Assembly: GCA_022827265.1 (NCBI GenBank)
Contig: JAJDTF010000106.1
Location: 1-40,793 of the forward strand
Origin: Acidimicrobiia bacterium
GTDB taxonomy: Bacteria > Actinomycetota > Acidimicrobiia > Acidimicrobiales > Poriferisodalaceae
Direction of reading: 5' to 3'
Length of the DNA stretch: 40,793 nucleotides
Shown here: positions 8,437 through 17,014 of the stretch, piece by piece
Numbering within the stretch: position 1 is the first letter of the stretch
How the letters are laid out: each line of letters begins with the position of its first letter
Translations under genes and position numbers: made by a program
The notes under the pieces: generated by a model
Databases searched by the model: none
Told to the model about the DNA's origin: nothing
The model's input: only the letters and a program-made list of their open reading frames with translations

Positions 8437-9171
8437 ATGGAGACACGTGAACTTGTCCAAACGGTGTGCCCACCGATCGCTGCGCTGGGCTCGCGCTTCT
8501 ATTTCGACCCCGCAACGCTGGCCCGCGGCAAGGAAGCCGGCCTCGACGGCTTCCGCCTGTACATGCTGGGCCGCGGCGGCGTGCTCGGCGATGTCGAGGC
8601 CACGGTCGTGCACAGCGCTTTCGGCTACTTCAACCCGGACTTGGTCGCCAAGATCTGGAATTCGGCCAAGGACGTCATGGCGCCGCGTGACGGCGGCCGT
8701 CTGTACATGGAGTGCGCGGCTGCGTTCGGCTCATCCAAGCTCGGCGATGTCGCAGGCCTCGACGCCTTCAATGCCGCCGCCGACAAGGTGATCGACGCTG
8801 GGCTCGTCGACAGCTCCGCACAGGCGCTCTTCGCAGCAATCGCGTCGGAGCCTCGCAGCGATGACGCCGCGGCCCGGGCGTTCCAGAACGTGGCCGTGCT
8901 GCGGGAGCTGCGTGGCAGCCTGCACCTCGTGGCCATCGTTGCTTCGGGCCTGTCGACCGAGATGGCTCACCGGGTGCGTCGCCCCGACGACGTCGAGATG
9001 TTCGGTTGGGCCAAGGACGCGCAAGTCACCGACGAGCATCGTGCGAAATGGGAGACCGCCGAGGCACTCACCGACGATCTGATCGCGCCGATCTATGGCG
9101 TGCTCGACAGCACCGAGGCCCAGGCGCTTGCAGACGGCGTTGCAGCCATCGAAGCCGCGCTCGCCGAATAG
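8437..9171 (+). CDS. SCO6745-family (SalK-like) protein, function unknown
   Basis: About 244 residues beginning METRELVQTV. The sequence resembles the actinobacterial SCO6745/SalK-like family: an N-terminal segment followed by an F-x-F-P-x-x-L region, a conserved FGYFNPDLVAKIW-like stretch near residue 70, and a helical C-terminal half with a DDLIAPIY motif. These proteins are soluble, all-helical, and often annotated as helix-turn-helix-like, but no biochemical role is known to me. An alternative ATG lies six codons upstream at 8419; neither start has a good ribosome-binding site. Its stop lies 8 bases from the stop of the converging alcohol dehydrogenase gene. Confidence 0.7.
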   Translation: METRELVQTVCPPIAALGSRFYFDPATLARGKEAGLDGFRLYMLGRGGVLGDVEATVVHSAFGYFNPDLVAKIWNSAKDVMAPRDGGRLYMECAAAFGSSKLGDVAGLDAFNAAADKVIDAGLVDSSAQALFAAIASEPRSDDAAARAFQNVAVLRELRGSLHLVAIVASGLSTEMAHRVRRPDDVEMFGWAKDAQVTDEHRAKWETAEALTDDLIAPIYGVLDSTEAQALADGVAAIEAALAE

Positions 9172-9179
9172 CGCAGCCG

Positions 9180-10280
9180 TCAGTCGAACACCAGGATGGA
9201 ACGGCCTGCGATCCTTCCGTTCTCGAGGTCGTCGACTGCTTGGCCGATGTCGTCAATCGGGTAGCTCTGCGTCACGAGTGAATTGAGGTCGAAGTCGCCG
9301 TCGGCGTGCCACTGCAAGAAGCGAGGGAAGTCGACGGCCGGCTCGCAACTGCCGCCCAGGCTGGAGATGAACGCCCGCTCACCAATGAACAGGTGCATCG
9401 TGTCGAGTTCAAGGTCGCGCTGAGGCACGCCCACGAGCACCGCTGTTCCGCCACGGCTCTGGCCGAACTCGCCGGCGCGGGTGGCCTCGTGGATCTGAGC
9501 CATCGTGCTCTGGTGTCCGATGCAGTCGAAGGCGAAGTCGACGCCGCGAAGCGGCTGACGCCGGATGTCGAAGCGGTGCTCGTCGGTCGTGAGCGCCCTG
9601 ATCTCTTCGACGGGATCGCCTTCGGAAGCGTTGACGCCATGGGTGGCCCCGAAGCGTTTCGCAAAGTCCAGTTTCTCCTCGGAGAGGTCTACGGCGATGA
9701 TCGGGTCGGCGTCGACGACCTTCGCCGCTGCCACTGCGGACAGGCCGACTCCGCCGACACCGAAGACGGCCACGCTGTCCCCGGTCTTCACCCCGGCGGT
9801 GTGGAGCACCGCGCCGGCGCCGGTAATGACCGCGCAGCCGATGATGCAGGTGGCCTCCACGTCGATGCCCTCGGGCACCTTCACCACGAACATCTCATCC
9901 GCGATGGTGTGAGTGGCCCAGGTGAACACGTTGATGGAGGTTGCCGTGCGGCCATCGCCAAGATCGAGCTGCAACGGTCCTCCCCGGCGGCGTGCGCTCG
10001 CCTGGTCCTTCGGCACCCACGTGACCATCACGGTGTCGCCCGGCGCAAGGCCGGTCACGTCGTCTCCCACGGCGATTACCTCGCCGGTGGACTCGTGACC
10101 CAGCACCTGCGGCGCCGCCCGCGGGTTGTGAATGGTGTGCAGCTGGCTGTGGCAGACACCCGACGCGTACTGCTTCACCACCACCTGATGACTGCGCGGA
10201 TCGGGCAGCGTCACGTCCATCACTTCAGGTCCGGCACCAGCCTCCTGCGGGATGACAACCACTCTGGCGTCGACGGGCAT
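9180..10280 (-). CDS. Zinc-dependent alcohol dehydrogenase (MDR family)
   Basis: 366 residues. Catalytic zinc ligands are C43 (SGVCHSQLH), H62 with E63 (GHESTGEV) and C149 (IIGCAV). The Rossmann motif GVGGVGL is at 174-180 and D198 (IIAVDLS) indicates NAD(H) preference. The architecture is class-III-like (formaldehyde or mycothiol/NDMA-type relatives), but the structural-zinc lobe normally carrying four cysteines (around 85-115) has none, and holds a basic KDQASARRRGG stretch instead. The start ATG is preceded by a GGAAGGGG purine run. It lies 54 bases downstream of egtD on the same strand and is probably co-transcribed with egtB and egtD, though it has no known step in ergothioneine synthesis. 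Confidence 0.9.
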   Translation of the reverse strand: MPVDARVVVIPQEAGAGPEVMDVTLPDPRSHQVVVKQYASGVCHSQLHTIHNPRAAPQVLGHESTGEVIAVGDDVTGLAPGDTVMVTWVPKDQASARRRGGPLQLDLGDGRTATSINVFTWATHTIADEMFVVKVPEGIDVEATCIIGCAVITGAGAVLHTAGVKTGDSVAVFGVGGVGLSAVAAAKVVDADPIIAVDLSEEKLDFAKRFGATHGVNASEGDPVEEIRALTTDEHRFDIRRQPLRGVDFAFDCIGHQSTMAQIHEATRAGEFGQSRGGTAVLVGVPQRDLELDTMHLFIGERAFISSLGGSCEPAVDFPRFLQWHADGDFDLNSLVTQSYPIDDIGQAVDDLENGRIAGRSILVFD

Positions 10281-10334
10281 CGCATTCCCCTTCCTTGCGC
10301 TGCCCTGCTGTCTAGCTGGAATAGGCAGACCGCG

Positions 10335-11372
10335 TCACAGCACTCGCCGTGCGAGGGTGAGGGCGTAGTCACCGTCGGCATCGGTCCACATCCGCTGCAC
10401 GACGAGGCCTGCGGCGCCGAGTTCTGAGCGCACACGCTCGGGTCGGAACTTGGCGCTGATCTCGGTGCGCATCCGCTCGCCCGCCGCGAAGTCGACGGTC
10501 ATCTCCAACGCCGGGATGTGCACGGTCTGCGTGCGCAGTGAGCGCAGCCGCATTTCGATCCACTCGTTGTCCGCATCGAATACTGCCTCGTGGGCGAAGG
10601 CATCGAGGTCAAAGTCGGCGCCGAGCCTGCGGTTGAGCACCGACAGCAGATTGAGGTTGAACTGCGCCGTGACGCCGGCGGCATCGTCATAGGCGGCGAC
10701 CAGCCGGTCGACATCCTTGACGAGATCGGTGCCCAGCAGGAACGTGTCGCCGGTCCGCATCGCGCCGGCGACGGCGTCCAGGAACGCTGGCCGGCGGGCC
10801 GGCGAGAAATTCCCGATCGTGCCGCCGAGCAGCATCACCATCGCAGGCGCACGCGGCGGCGAGTCGGGCGGGGCGGCGACGTCGTCGAGCGGCAGGTGCC
10901 CGAGGTGGTGCTCGAAATCGCCGACGACGCCGTGCACAGCCAGACCGGGGTACGCCCCGGCCACTTCGCCAGCAGCGGTGCGCAGCGTCGCTTCGCTGTT
11001 GTCGAACGGCACGTACCGGCGAAGCCGGCCGGCGGCTGCGAACGTATCGAGCAGGATGCGCGTCTTCGTCGAAGTGCCCGATCCCAGCTCGGCGATGCAG
11101 TCAGCTCCGGATGCCGCTGCAATGGCACCGGCTTCCCGTTCGAGAATCTCCCGCTCGCGGCGCGTGGGGTAGTACTCGTCGAGTCGAGTGATCTCGTCGA
11201 ACAGCTCGCTGCCGCGGTCGTCGTAGAACCACTTCGGGGGCAGCTCCTTGGGGCTCGACGAGAGGCCCATCGAGACATCGGCGCGTAACTCCCGATCCGA
11301 CCAGCCGGCGTCGAGCCAGTTGTCGATCACGGGGTCGGCGGCGGGAGGCACCGCCCCGGCGGGGAGCATCAT
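10335..11372 (-). CDS. egtD: L-histidine N-alpha-methyltransferase EgtD
   Basis: 345 residues. It transfers three methyl groups from S-adenosylmethionine to histidine to give hercynine, the first committed step of ergothioneine synthesis. Diagnostic EgtD segments are present: PKWFYDDRGSELFDEIT (46-62), DEYYPTRRE (65-73), the SAM site ELGSGTSTKT (95-104), GGTIGNF (183-189) and LLGTDLVKD (212-220). The ATG overlaps the egtB stop by 4 bases (ATGA), so translation is coupled with egtB upstream. The reversed order egtB-egtD without egtA, egtC or egtE beside them is noted under findings. Confidence 0.96.
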   Translation of the reverse strand: MMLPAGAVPPAADPVIDNWLDAGWSDRELRADVSMGLSSSPKELPPKWFYDDRGSELFDEITRLDEYYPTRREREILEREAGAIAAASGADCIAELGSGTSTKTRILLDTFAAAGRLRRYVPFDNSEATLRTAAGEVAGAYPGLAVHGVVGDFEHHLGHLPLDDVAAPPDSPPRAPAMVMLLGGTIGNFSPARRPAFLDAVAGAMRTGDTFLLGTDLVKDVDRLVAAYDDAAGVTAQFNLNLLSVLNRRLGADFDLDAFAHEAVFDADNEWIEMRLRSLRTQTVHIPALEMTVDFAAGERMRTEISAKFRPERVRSELGAAGLVVQRMWTDADGDYALTLARRVL

Positions 11373-12673
11373 CAGGCGTCGGCAGCGAGGCGCAAGCCCG
11401 AGAAGTGCCAGCGGGTGTTGGGGTGAAAGAAGTTGCGGTACGTCGGCCGGATGTGACCTTCAGGCGTCGCGCAGCAGCCGCCCCGCAGCACCATCTGGTT
11501 GATCATGAATTTGCCGTTGTACTCGCCCACGGCGCCGGGAGCCACGCGGAAGCCCGGGTAGGCGCTGTAGGGGCTGGACGTCCATTCCCACACGTCGCCG
11601 TACATCTGCCGCAGCGGTGCTGGCCCGGCTGCGCTTGCCTGCGGCACCGCTGGCGCCGGAGCGGGGTGCAGCCCCGCGCTGCTGCCGATGTTGCCCCCGA
11701 TGGGCAAGCCTTCGGCGGCATGCTCCCACTCGAATTCCGTCGGGAGCCGGGCACCGGCCCAGCGAGCAAACGCTTCGGCCTCGTAGTACGACAGGTGGCA
11801 CACCGGTTCGCCCGGCGCCACGGCCTTGAGGCCCTCGAGGGTGAACAGCTGCCAGCCGTCGTCGGCGAGATGCCAGTACGCCGGCGAGTCCCAGCCGTGA
11901 GCCGTGCGCTGGCTCCAGCCGTCCGACAACCACAGCGTCGGTGTGTCGTAACCGCCGTCGGCCATGAACTCCAGCCACTGGGCGCAGGTCACCGGGCGGT
12001 CGGCCAGCCGGAACGGCTCGGTCAGCACCCGGTGGCGGGGCCACTCGTTGTCGAACGCGAAGCCGCATCCGTCGTGACCAACCTCGATCTCGCCGCCGTC
12101 GAAGCTCACCCAGCGGGTCTCGGGGGCGCAGGCCGCGTCGGCGCCGACCATCGCTGTGTTGCAGGACTGTCGGTAGACCGGCCACAGCGCCTGGTTGCAC
12201 GACAGCACGTGCTTGATGTCCATGAGGATCAGTTCTTGATGCTGCTGCTCGTGATGCAGGCCCAGCGTCACCAGGTCTGCCATCTCGGGGGCGATGCCGC
12301 CGCAGAGCAGCCGCTCCATCGCCATGTCGACATGGCGGCGGTATGCCGTGATCTCGGCGCACGACGGGCGCGACAGGTTGCCCCGTTCCGGGCGCGGGTG
12401 TCGCTTCCCGATGGTCTCGTAGTACGAGTTGAACAGGAATCCGAAGGCCGGGTCGTGCTCGACGTAGCCGTCAAGGTGCGGTTTGCACAGGAACGTCTCG
12501 AAGAACCAGGTGACGTGCGCCCGATGCCATTTGGTGGGGCTGACATCGGGCATCGTCTGGATGCACTGGTCTTCATCGCTCAGCGGCGCGGTGAGCGCAT
12601 CGGTGTGCGCACGCACCGAGCGGTAGCTGTCGAGCAGGTCCGGCAACCTGTCGCTGGTCATGGATGTGGCCAT
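11372..12673 (-). CDS. egtB: Hercynine oxygenase / sulfoxide synthase EgtB
   Basis: 433 residues, the family length. The N-terminal DinB-like domain contributes the iron ligands: H53 (HRAHVTWFFE) and H141/H145 (HHEQQHQEL). The C-terminal part is a formylglycine-enzyme/sulfatase-modifying fold with RLPTEFEWEHAAEG, GDVWEWTSSPY and the terminal RGGCCATPEGHIRP ... FSGLRLA. EgtB uses O2 and non-haem iron to join a thiol (gamma-glutamylcysteine or cysteine) to hercynine as a sulfoxide. The start at ATG 12673 (MATSMTSDRL) was chosen as the first ATG before the conserved helix; a second at 12661 is possible, and the longer open frame reads as upstream non-coding. The 248-bp gap to the divergent carboxylase gene contains both promoters. 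Confidence 0.96.
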   Translation of the reverse strand: MATSMTSDRLPDLLDSYRSVRAHTDALTAPLSDEDQCIQTMPDVSPTKWHRAHVTWFFETFLCKPHLDGYVEHDPAFGFLFNSYYETIGKRHPRPERGNLSRPSCAEITAYRRHVDMAMERLLCGGIAPEMADLVTLGLHHEQQHQELILMDIKHVLSCNQALWPVYRQSCNTAMVGADAACAPETRWVSFDGGEIEVGHDGCGFAFDNEWPRHRVLTEPFRLADRPVTCAQWLEFMADGGYDTPTLWLSDGWSQRTAHGWDSPAYWHLADDGWQLFTLEGLKAVAPGEPVCHLSYYEAEAFARWAGARLPTEFEWEHAAEGLPIGGNIGSSAGLHPAPAPAVPQASAAGPAPLRQMYGDVWEWTSSPYSAYPGFRVAPGAVGEYNGKFMINQMVLRGGCCATPEGHIRPTYRNFFHPNTRWHFSGLRLAADA

Positions 12674-12921
12674 AGGGCCCGCCGGAGGGTAATGGACCTG
12701 TATGAAGCCGATGCAAGGCACAGATGGACTAGCGCTCATGTTTCTGGCGATCCTGTGCCGGAATCCGCATGGCCCTAGTACAGATCTGGCGCTCAATCGA
12801 CGCGAACTGGGCGCTCTGCGGTAAACACGCGGGGCGGAAATGGCGCACCGTGACTGCCGCGACGGGTTCGCGGCCGTTTGTGCCGGCACCCAGCAGGGTT
12901 GCGAACAGGGAGACAGCATCG

Positions 12922-15900
12922 ATGGGCCTCAAGAAGCTGCTGATCGCGAACCGCGGCGAGATTGCCGTGCGAGTGGCGCGGGCAGCCAGCGAGCTCGGCA
13001 TCGGCACGGTTGCGATCGCGGGCGACGACGACGCTGCCTCGCTGCACACCCGTGTGGCCGATGAGTCGGTCACGCTCGACGGCCGGGGTGTCGCGCCCTA
13101 CCTCGACGTCGACCAGGTGGTCAGCGTCGCTGCGGGGGCCGGCTGCGACGCGATTCACCCCGGCTACGGGTTTCTGGCCGAGAACCCGGCCTTGGCGCTT
13201 GCCTGCAAGGCCGCCGACATCACGTTTGTGGGACCCAGTGCGCTCCAACTCGAGCTCTTCGGCGACAAGCTGGCTGCGCGGGCACTCGCCCAGCAGCACG
13301 ATGTTCCGCTGCTGCCCGCTACCTCGGAGCCCACATCGGTCGAGGCCGCTCAGGCCTTCTTCGCCGAGCACGGGCCGATAATGATCAAGGCTCTCGCCGG
13401 GGGCGGCGGGCGCGGCATGCGTGTCGTGCGCTCAGCGGAGGAACTCGAAGCGGCGTATGAGCGCTGTGCCAGCGAGGCTGCGGCCGCGTTCGGCAACGGC
13501 AATCTCTACGTGGAGCGGCTGATCGAGCGTGCCCGCCACATCGAGGTGCAGATCGTGGGCGACGGCGAGTCGGTCGCCCATCTGGGCGAGCGGGAATGCA
13601 CGCTGCAGCGCCAGAACCAGAAAATCGTCGAGATCGCGCCCTCGCCCACGCTCACGACCGGCACCCGCCAAGCGGTGTGCGATGCCGCCACCGAGATGGC
13701 CAGAGCTGTCGGCTACCGCAGCCTGGGCACCTGGGAGTTCCTCATCGACGCCGACGATCCTGCCACGATCGCGTTCTGCGAGGTCAATGCCCGCATCCAG
13801 GTCGAGCACACGGTCACCGAAGAGGTCACCGGCGTCGACCTGGTGGCGGCGCAGTTGCGGATCGCCGGCGGCGCCCGCCTCGCCGATGCGGGGTTGACCC
13901 AGCCGGACGTGCCGTCGCCGCGCGGGTACGCCATCCAATGCCGCGTCAACACCGAGACGATGCAGCCCGACGGCACCTCTCGTCCGAGCGGCGGTGTGCT
14001 CGCCGCGTTCGAGCCTCCTACCGGTCCGGGACTCCGCACCGACACCTACGGCTACGTGGGCTACGGCACCAACCCCAGCTTCGACTCGCTGCTCGCCAAG
14101 GTGATCGCCTACAGCCCCAGCCGCGAGTACGCCGATGCGGTCCGTCGGGCACGCCGGGCCTTGGGCGAGTTCCGCATCGACGGTGTTGCGACGAATCTGG
14201 GATTCCTCGCAGCGCTGCTCGATCGGCCAGAGGTGGTCAGCAACGAGCTCACCACCAGCTTCGTGGCTGATCACGCCGAGGCGCTGTGCACCGCTGCTGC
14301 CCAGGCGGCCTCGGTCTGGGCGCCCGCCGAGCCGGCAGCCGCCGTTGGTGCCGGCGGGCGGGCTGGTGCGACGGTCGGAAACGATCCGCTGGCCGTGCTG
14401 CACCACGGCGACATTGATGACGCCCCCGCAGACCGGGCCGCATCCGATGCCGTCCGTGCCCAGGCAATGGCTGCGGGCACGGCGTCACTCCATGGCGCGC
14501 CGGCAGGCGCGTGGCAGTCCAGTGTGCCGGTGGCGACCGTGACCGGTCCCGACGGCAGCATCGCGATTGCGGCACCGCTGCAGGGCACGATCGTCTCCCT
14601 CGCTGTCGCCGAAGGCGATCCCGTCGCCGAAGGCCAGCAGGTCGCTGTGATGGAAGCCATGAAGATGGAGCATGTCGTGACCTCGACGGTCACCGGCATC
14701 GTGCGGATGCTGGGCGTGGCCCCGGGCGACACGGTGTACGAGGGGCACTCGCTGCTGTTCGTCGAGGAAGCCGAGGTCTCCGTGGAGCTCGCCGAAGCAG
14801 CCTCCTCGGTCGACCTCGACTACATCCGGCCCGATCTGGCCGAGGTGTTCGAGCGCCGCGGCTTCGGCCTCGACGAGAACCGGCCCGACGCCGTTGCCAA
14901 GCGTCACGGTCGGGGCCACCGCACGGCGCGCGAGAACATGGCCGACCTCGTCGATGAGGGCACGTTCGTGGAGTACAGCCCGCTGATGGTGGCGGCCCAG
15001 CGCCGGCGCCGCACGATGGAGGATCTGATCGCCAACACCCAGGGCGACGGCATGGTGGCCGGCGTGGCCAGCGTCAACGGCGACCTCTTCGGCCCCGAGC
15101 AGTCTCAGGCCATGGTCATGTCCTACGACTACATGGTGCTCGCGGGCACCCAGGGCGGCAACAACCACCGCAAGAAGGACCGCATGTTCGAGATCGCCGA
15201 GCACAACCGCCTGCCGGTGGTGCTGCTGGCCGAGGGCGGAGGCGGCCGGCCGGGCGATACTGACGGCATCGGCGGCTCGGGTCTGGACTGCTGGGCGTTC
15301 ACCTTCTTTGCCCAGCTCAGCGGCTTGGTGCCTCTGGTGGGCGTCACCAACGGTCGTTGCTTTGCGGGCAATGCGGTGCTGCTGGGCTGCTGCGACGTGA
15401 TCATTGCGACCGAGGGCTCGAACATCGGCGTCGGCGGACCCGCCATGATCGAAGGCGGCGGCCTGGGCGTGTTCCGTCCCGAGGAAGTCGGCCCGGTCGA
15501 CGTGCAGTGGCCCAACGGAGTCATCGACGTTCTGGTGGAAGACGAGGCCGAGGCGATCGTGGCCGCCAAGCAGTACCTGTCGTACTTCCAGGGCTCCGTC
15601 GACGAGTGGGAGTGCCACGACCAGCGCGAACTGCGCCACCTGGTGCCCGAGAATCGCCTGCGGGCCTACGACGTGCGCGACATCATCGAGAAACTCTGCG
15701 ATGTCGATTCGGTGATGGAGCTGCGCCGCGGCTGGGGACCGGGATGCGTCACCTCGCTGGCACGCATCGAAGGGCGCCCGATCGGCGTCGTGGCCAACAA
15801 CAACCACCATCTCGGCGGCGCCATCGATGCCGACACCGGCGACAAGGCCGCCCGGTTCATCCAGCTCTGCGACGCGCACGACATCCCGCTGCTGTTCCTG

Positions 15901-16380
15901 TGCGACACGCCGGGGATCATGGTGGGCCCCCAGGCCGAGTACGAGGCCACGGTGCGCCATGCGGCCCGCATGTTCGTGACGGCGGCCAACGTGACGGTGC
16001 CGTTCATGACCATCGTGCTGCGCAAGGGCTACGGGCTGGGAGCCCAAGCCATGGCCGGCGGCAGCTTCAAGGCGCCGACGTTCACCGTGTCATGGCCGAC
16101 CGGCGAGTTCGGCGGCATGGGCCTCGAGGGATTCGTGAAGCTGGGCTACCGCCGCGAGCTCGAGGCCATCGAGGACCCGGAGGAGCGCATCGCGGAGTAC
16201 GAGAAGCGCGTCGCCCGCTTGTACGAGCAGGGCAAGGCTGTCAACACGGCCACGTTCTTCGAGATCGACGACGTGATCGACCCCGCCGAGAGCCGCGACT
16301 GGATCCGCATGGCGCTGCTCGCAGCGCCCAAACCGCCCCCGCGCACCGGCAAGAAGCGACCCATGGTCGACACCTGGTAA
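12922..16380 (+). CDS. Single-chain acyl-CoA carboxylase (BC-BCCP-CT fusion)
   Basis: 1152 residues carrying all carboxylase activities in one chain. Residues 1-450 are biotin carboxylase (LLIANRGEIAVRV; K156 with the GGGGRGM loop 160-166; EVNARIQVEHTVTEE). A roughly 100-residue Ala-rich linker follows. The BCCP domain (about 540-620) has the biotinyl lysine K581 in EAMKMEH. From about 625 to the end are the fused beta and alpha carboxyltransferase halves, with the GGNNHRKKDRM and LAEGGGGRPGDT segments. This is the layout of the single-chain long-chain acyl-CoA carboxylase known from mycobacteria, which carboxylates acyl-CoAs of various lengths. The start at 12922 follows an AGGGAGA ribosome-binding site; the frame is open further up without a good site. 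The gene converges with rloB, leaving 17 bases between the stops. Confidence 0.93.
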   Translation: MGLKKLLIANRGEIAVRVARAASELGIGTVAIAGDDDAASLHTRVADESVTLDGRGVAPYLDVDQVVSVAAGAGCDAIHPGYGFLAENPALALACKAADITFVGPSALQLELFGDKLAARALAQQHDVPLLPATSEPTSVEAAQAFFAEHGPIMIKALAGGGGRGMRVVRSAEELEAAYERCASEAAAAFGNGNLYVERLIERARHIEVQIVGDGESVAHLGERECTLQRQNQKIVEIAPSPTLTTGTRQAVCDAATEMARAVGYRSLGTWEFLIDADDPATIAFCEVNARIQVEHTVTEEVTGVDLVAAQLRIAGGARLADAGLTQPDVPSPRGYAIQCRVNTETMQPDGTSRPSGGVLAAFEPPTGPGLRTDTYGYVGYGTNPSFDSLLAKVIAYSPSREYADAVRRARRALGEFRIDGVATNLGFLAALLDRPEVVSNELTTSFVADHAEALCTAAAQAASVWAPAEPAAAVGAGGRAGATVGNDPLAVLHHGDIDDAPADRAASDAVRAQAMAAGTASLHGAPAGAWQSSVPVATVTGPDGSIAIAAPLQGTIVSLAVAEGDPVAEGQQVAVMEAMKMEHVVTSTVTGIVRMLGVAPGDTVYEGHSLLFVEEAEVSVELAEAASSVDLDYIRPDLAEVFERRGFGLDENRPDAVAKRHGRGHRTARENMADLVDEGTFVEYSPLMVAAQRRRRTMEDLIANTQGDGMVAGVASVNGDLFGPEQSQAMVMSYDYMVLAGTQGGNNHRKKDRMFEIAEHNRLPVVLLAEGGGGRPGDTDGIGGSGLDCWAFTFFAQLSGLVPLVGVTNGRCFAGNAVLLGCCDVIIATEGSNIGVGGPAMIEGGGLGVFRPEEVGPVDVQWPNGVIDVLVEDEAEAIVAAKQYLSYFQGSVDEWECHDQRELRHLVPENRLRAYDVRDIIEKLCDVDSVMELRRGWGPGCVTSLARIEGRPIGVVANNNHHLGGAIDADTGDKAARFIQLCDAHDIPLLFLCDTPGIMVGPQAEYEATVRHAARMFVTAANVTVPFMTIVLRKGYGLGAQAMAGGSFKAPTFTVSWPTGEFGGMGLEGFVKLGYRRELEAIEDPEERIAEYEKRVARLYEQGKAVNTATFFEIDDVIDPAESRDWIRMALLAAPKPPPRTGKKRPMVDTW

Positions 16381-16397
16381 CCCCACTCGCGCTGGCG

Positions 16398-17012
16398 TCA
16401 GAGGAGACGGTCGACGAGCTGCCAGACGTGGGAACTGGGGTTCGAGCCCGCTGCCCGTCCGTCTCTGGTGTGCATCGCGTCCAAGCCCTCGGCGCGGCGC
16501 TTCGCCTCGGGGTAGCACTCCACCAACTCGCGGTGCATGCGGGCCGAGAGATGCTTGCCCTCGAGAATGCCTTTTCGATTCGCCTCCGCGTGGGCCCGGC
16601 GCCGGTCGATGACGGCCGTCTGTTCGCCGAGGTGTAACAGAAGCCAGAGTTCGAAGCACGGGTTCGATACTGCAGTGCGGATGCCCGAGCGCGCAGCAAC
16701 TTGTGTTGCCTCAGCGAGGTCCGGGTGCGCGTCGGTGTCCATGACGCACCAGATTTCGTCGTAATCGGGTGAGCCGCTGACGCGCCGCGCCTTGTTGCTC
16801 GCCCGAAGCACCTTGCGTGCCCGGTCAACGAGTTGGCCTGGCGTCATGTCCGTAGCGATCACGCGGACGCGTACAGCAGGGTTGGCACTGCCGATGGCTC
16901 GGAAGTACTCGGGCTCCGTCACTTCGCCTTCTGTGAGCAAGGCCACGACTCGCCGCGACTGGACTCGGCGAACTTGCCTGCGTGGGCGCGCGCCGCTTGG
17001 TCGCCTTGGCAT
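16398..17012 (-). CDS. rloB: RloB-like TOPRIM protein
   Basis: 204 residues. A basic N-terminus is followed by a TOPRIM-type core: E28 in LLTEGEVTE, the DxD pair D92-x-D94 (CVMDTDAHPD), and the RloB hallmark SNPCFELWLLLH (116-127). TOPRIM proteins bind Mg and cut or join nucleic acids; RloB, with RloA, was first named as a restriction-linked ORF, and the pair corresponds to the AbiL abortive-infection module as I recall it. It starts 2 bases after the rloA stop, so the two are co-expressed. The longer upstream open frame overlaps rloA in a different frame and reads as shadow. Confidence 0.88.
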   Translation of the reverse strand: MPRRPSGARPRRQVRRVQSRRVVALLTEGEVTEPEYFRAIGSANPAVRVRVIATDMTPGQLVDRARKVLRASNKARRVSGSPDYDEIWCVMDTDAHPDLAEATQVAARSGIRTAVSNPCFELWLLLHLGEQTAVIDRRRAHAEANRKGILEGKHLSARMHRELVECYPEAKRRAEGLDAMHTRDGRAAGSNPSSHVWQLVDRLL

Positions 17013-17014
17013 GG

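Noticed and set aside
11405-12778. Plus-strand open frame of 457 codons opposite egtB
   Set aside because: Antisense to a confidently identified gene; no domain seen.
14485-16047. Long minus-strand open frame (520 codons) opposite the acyl-CoA carboxylase
   Set aside because: His/Arg/Val-rich antisense shadow typical of GC-rich genes; the plus strand has clear carboxylase motifs.
16436-16452. GGTTCGAGCCC, like a tRNA T-loop
   Set aside because: No acceptor or anticodon stems around it, and it lies inside the rloB coding sequence.
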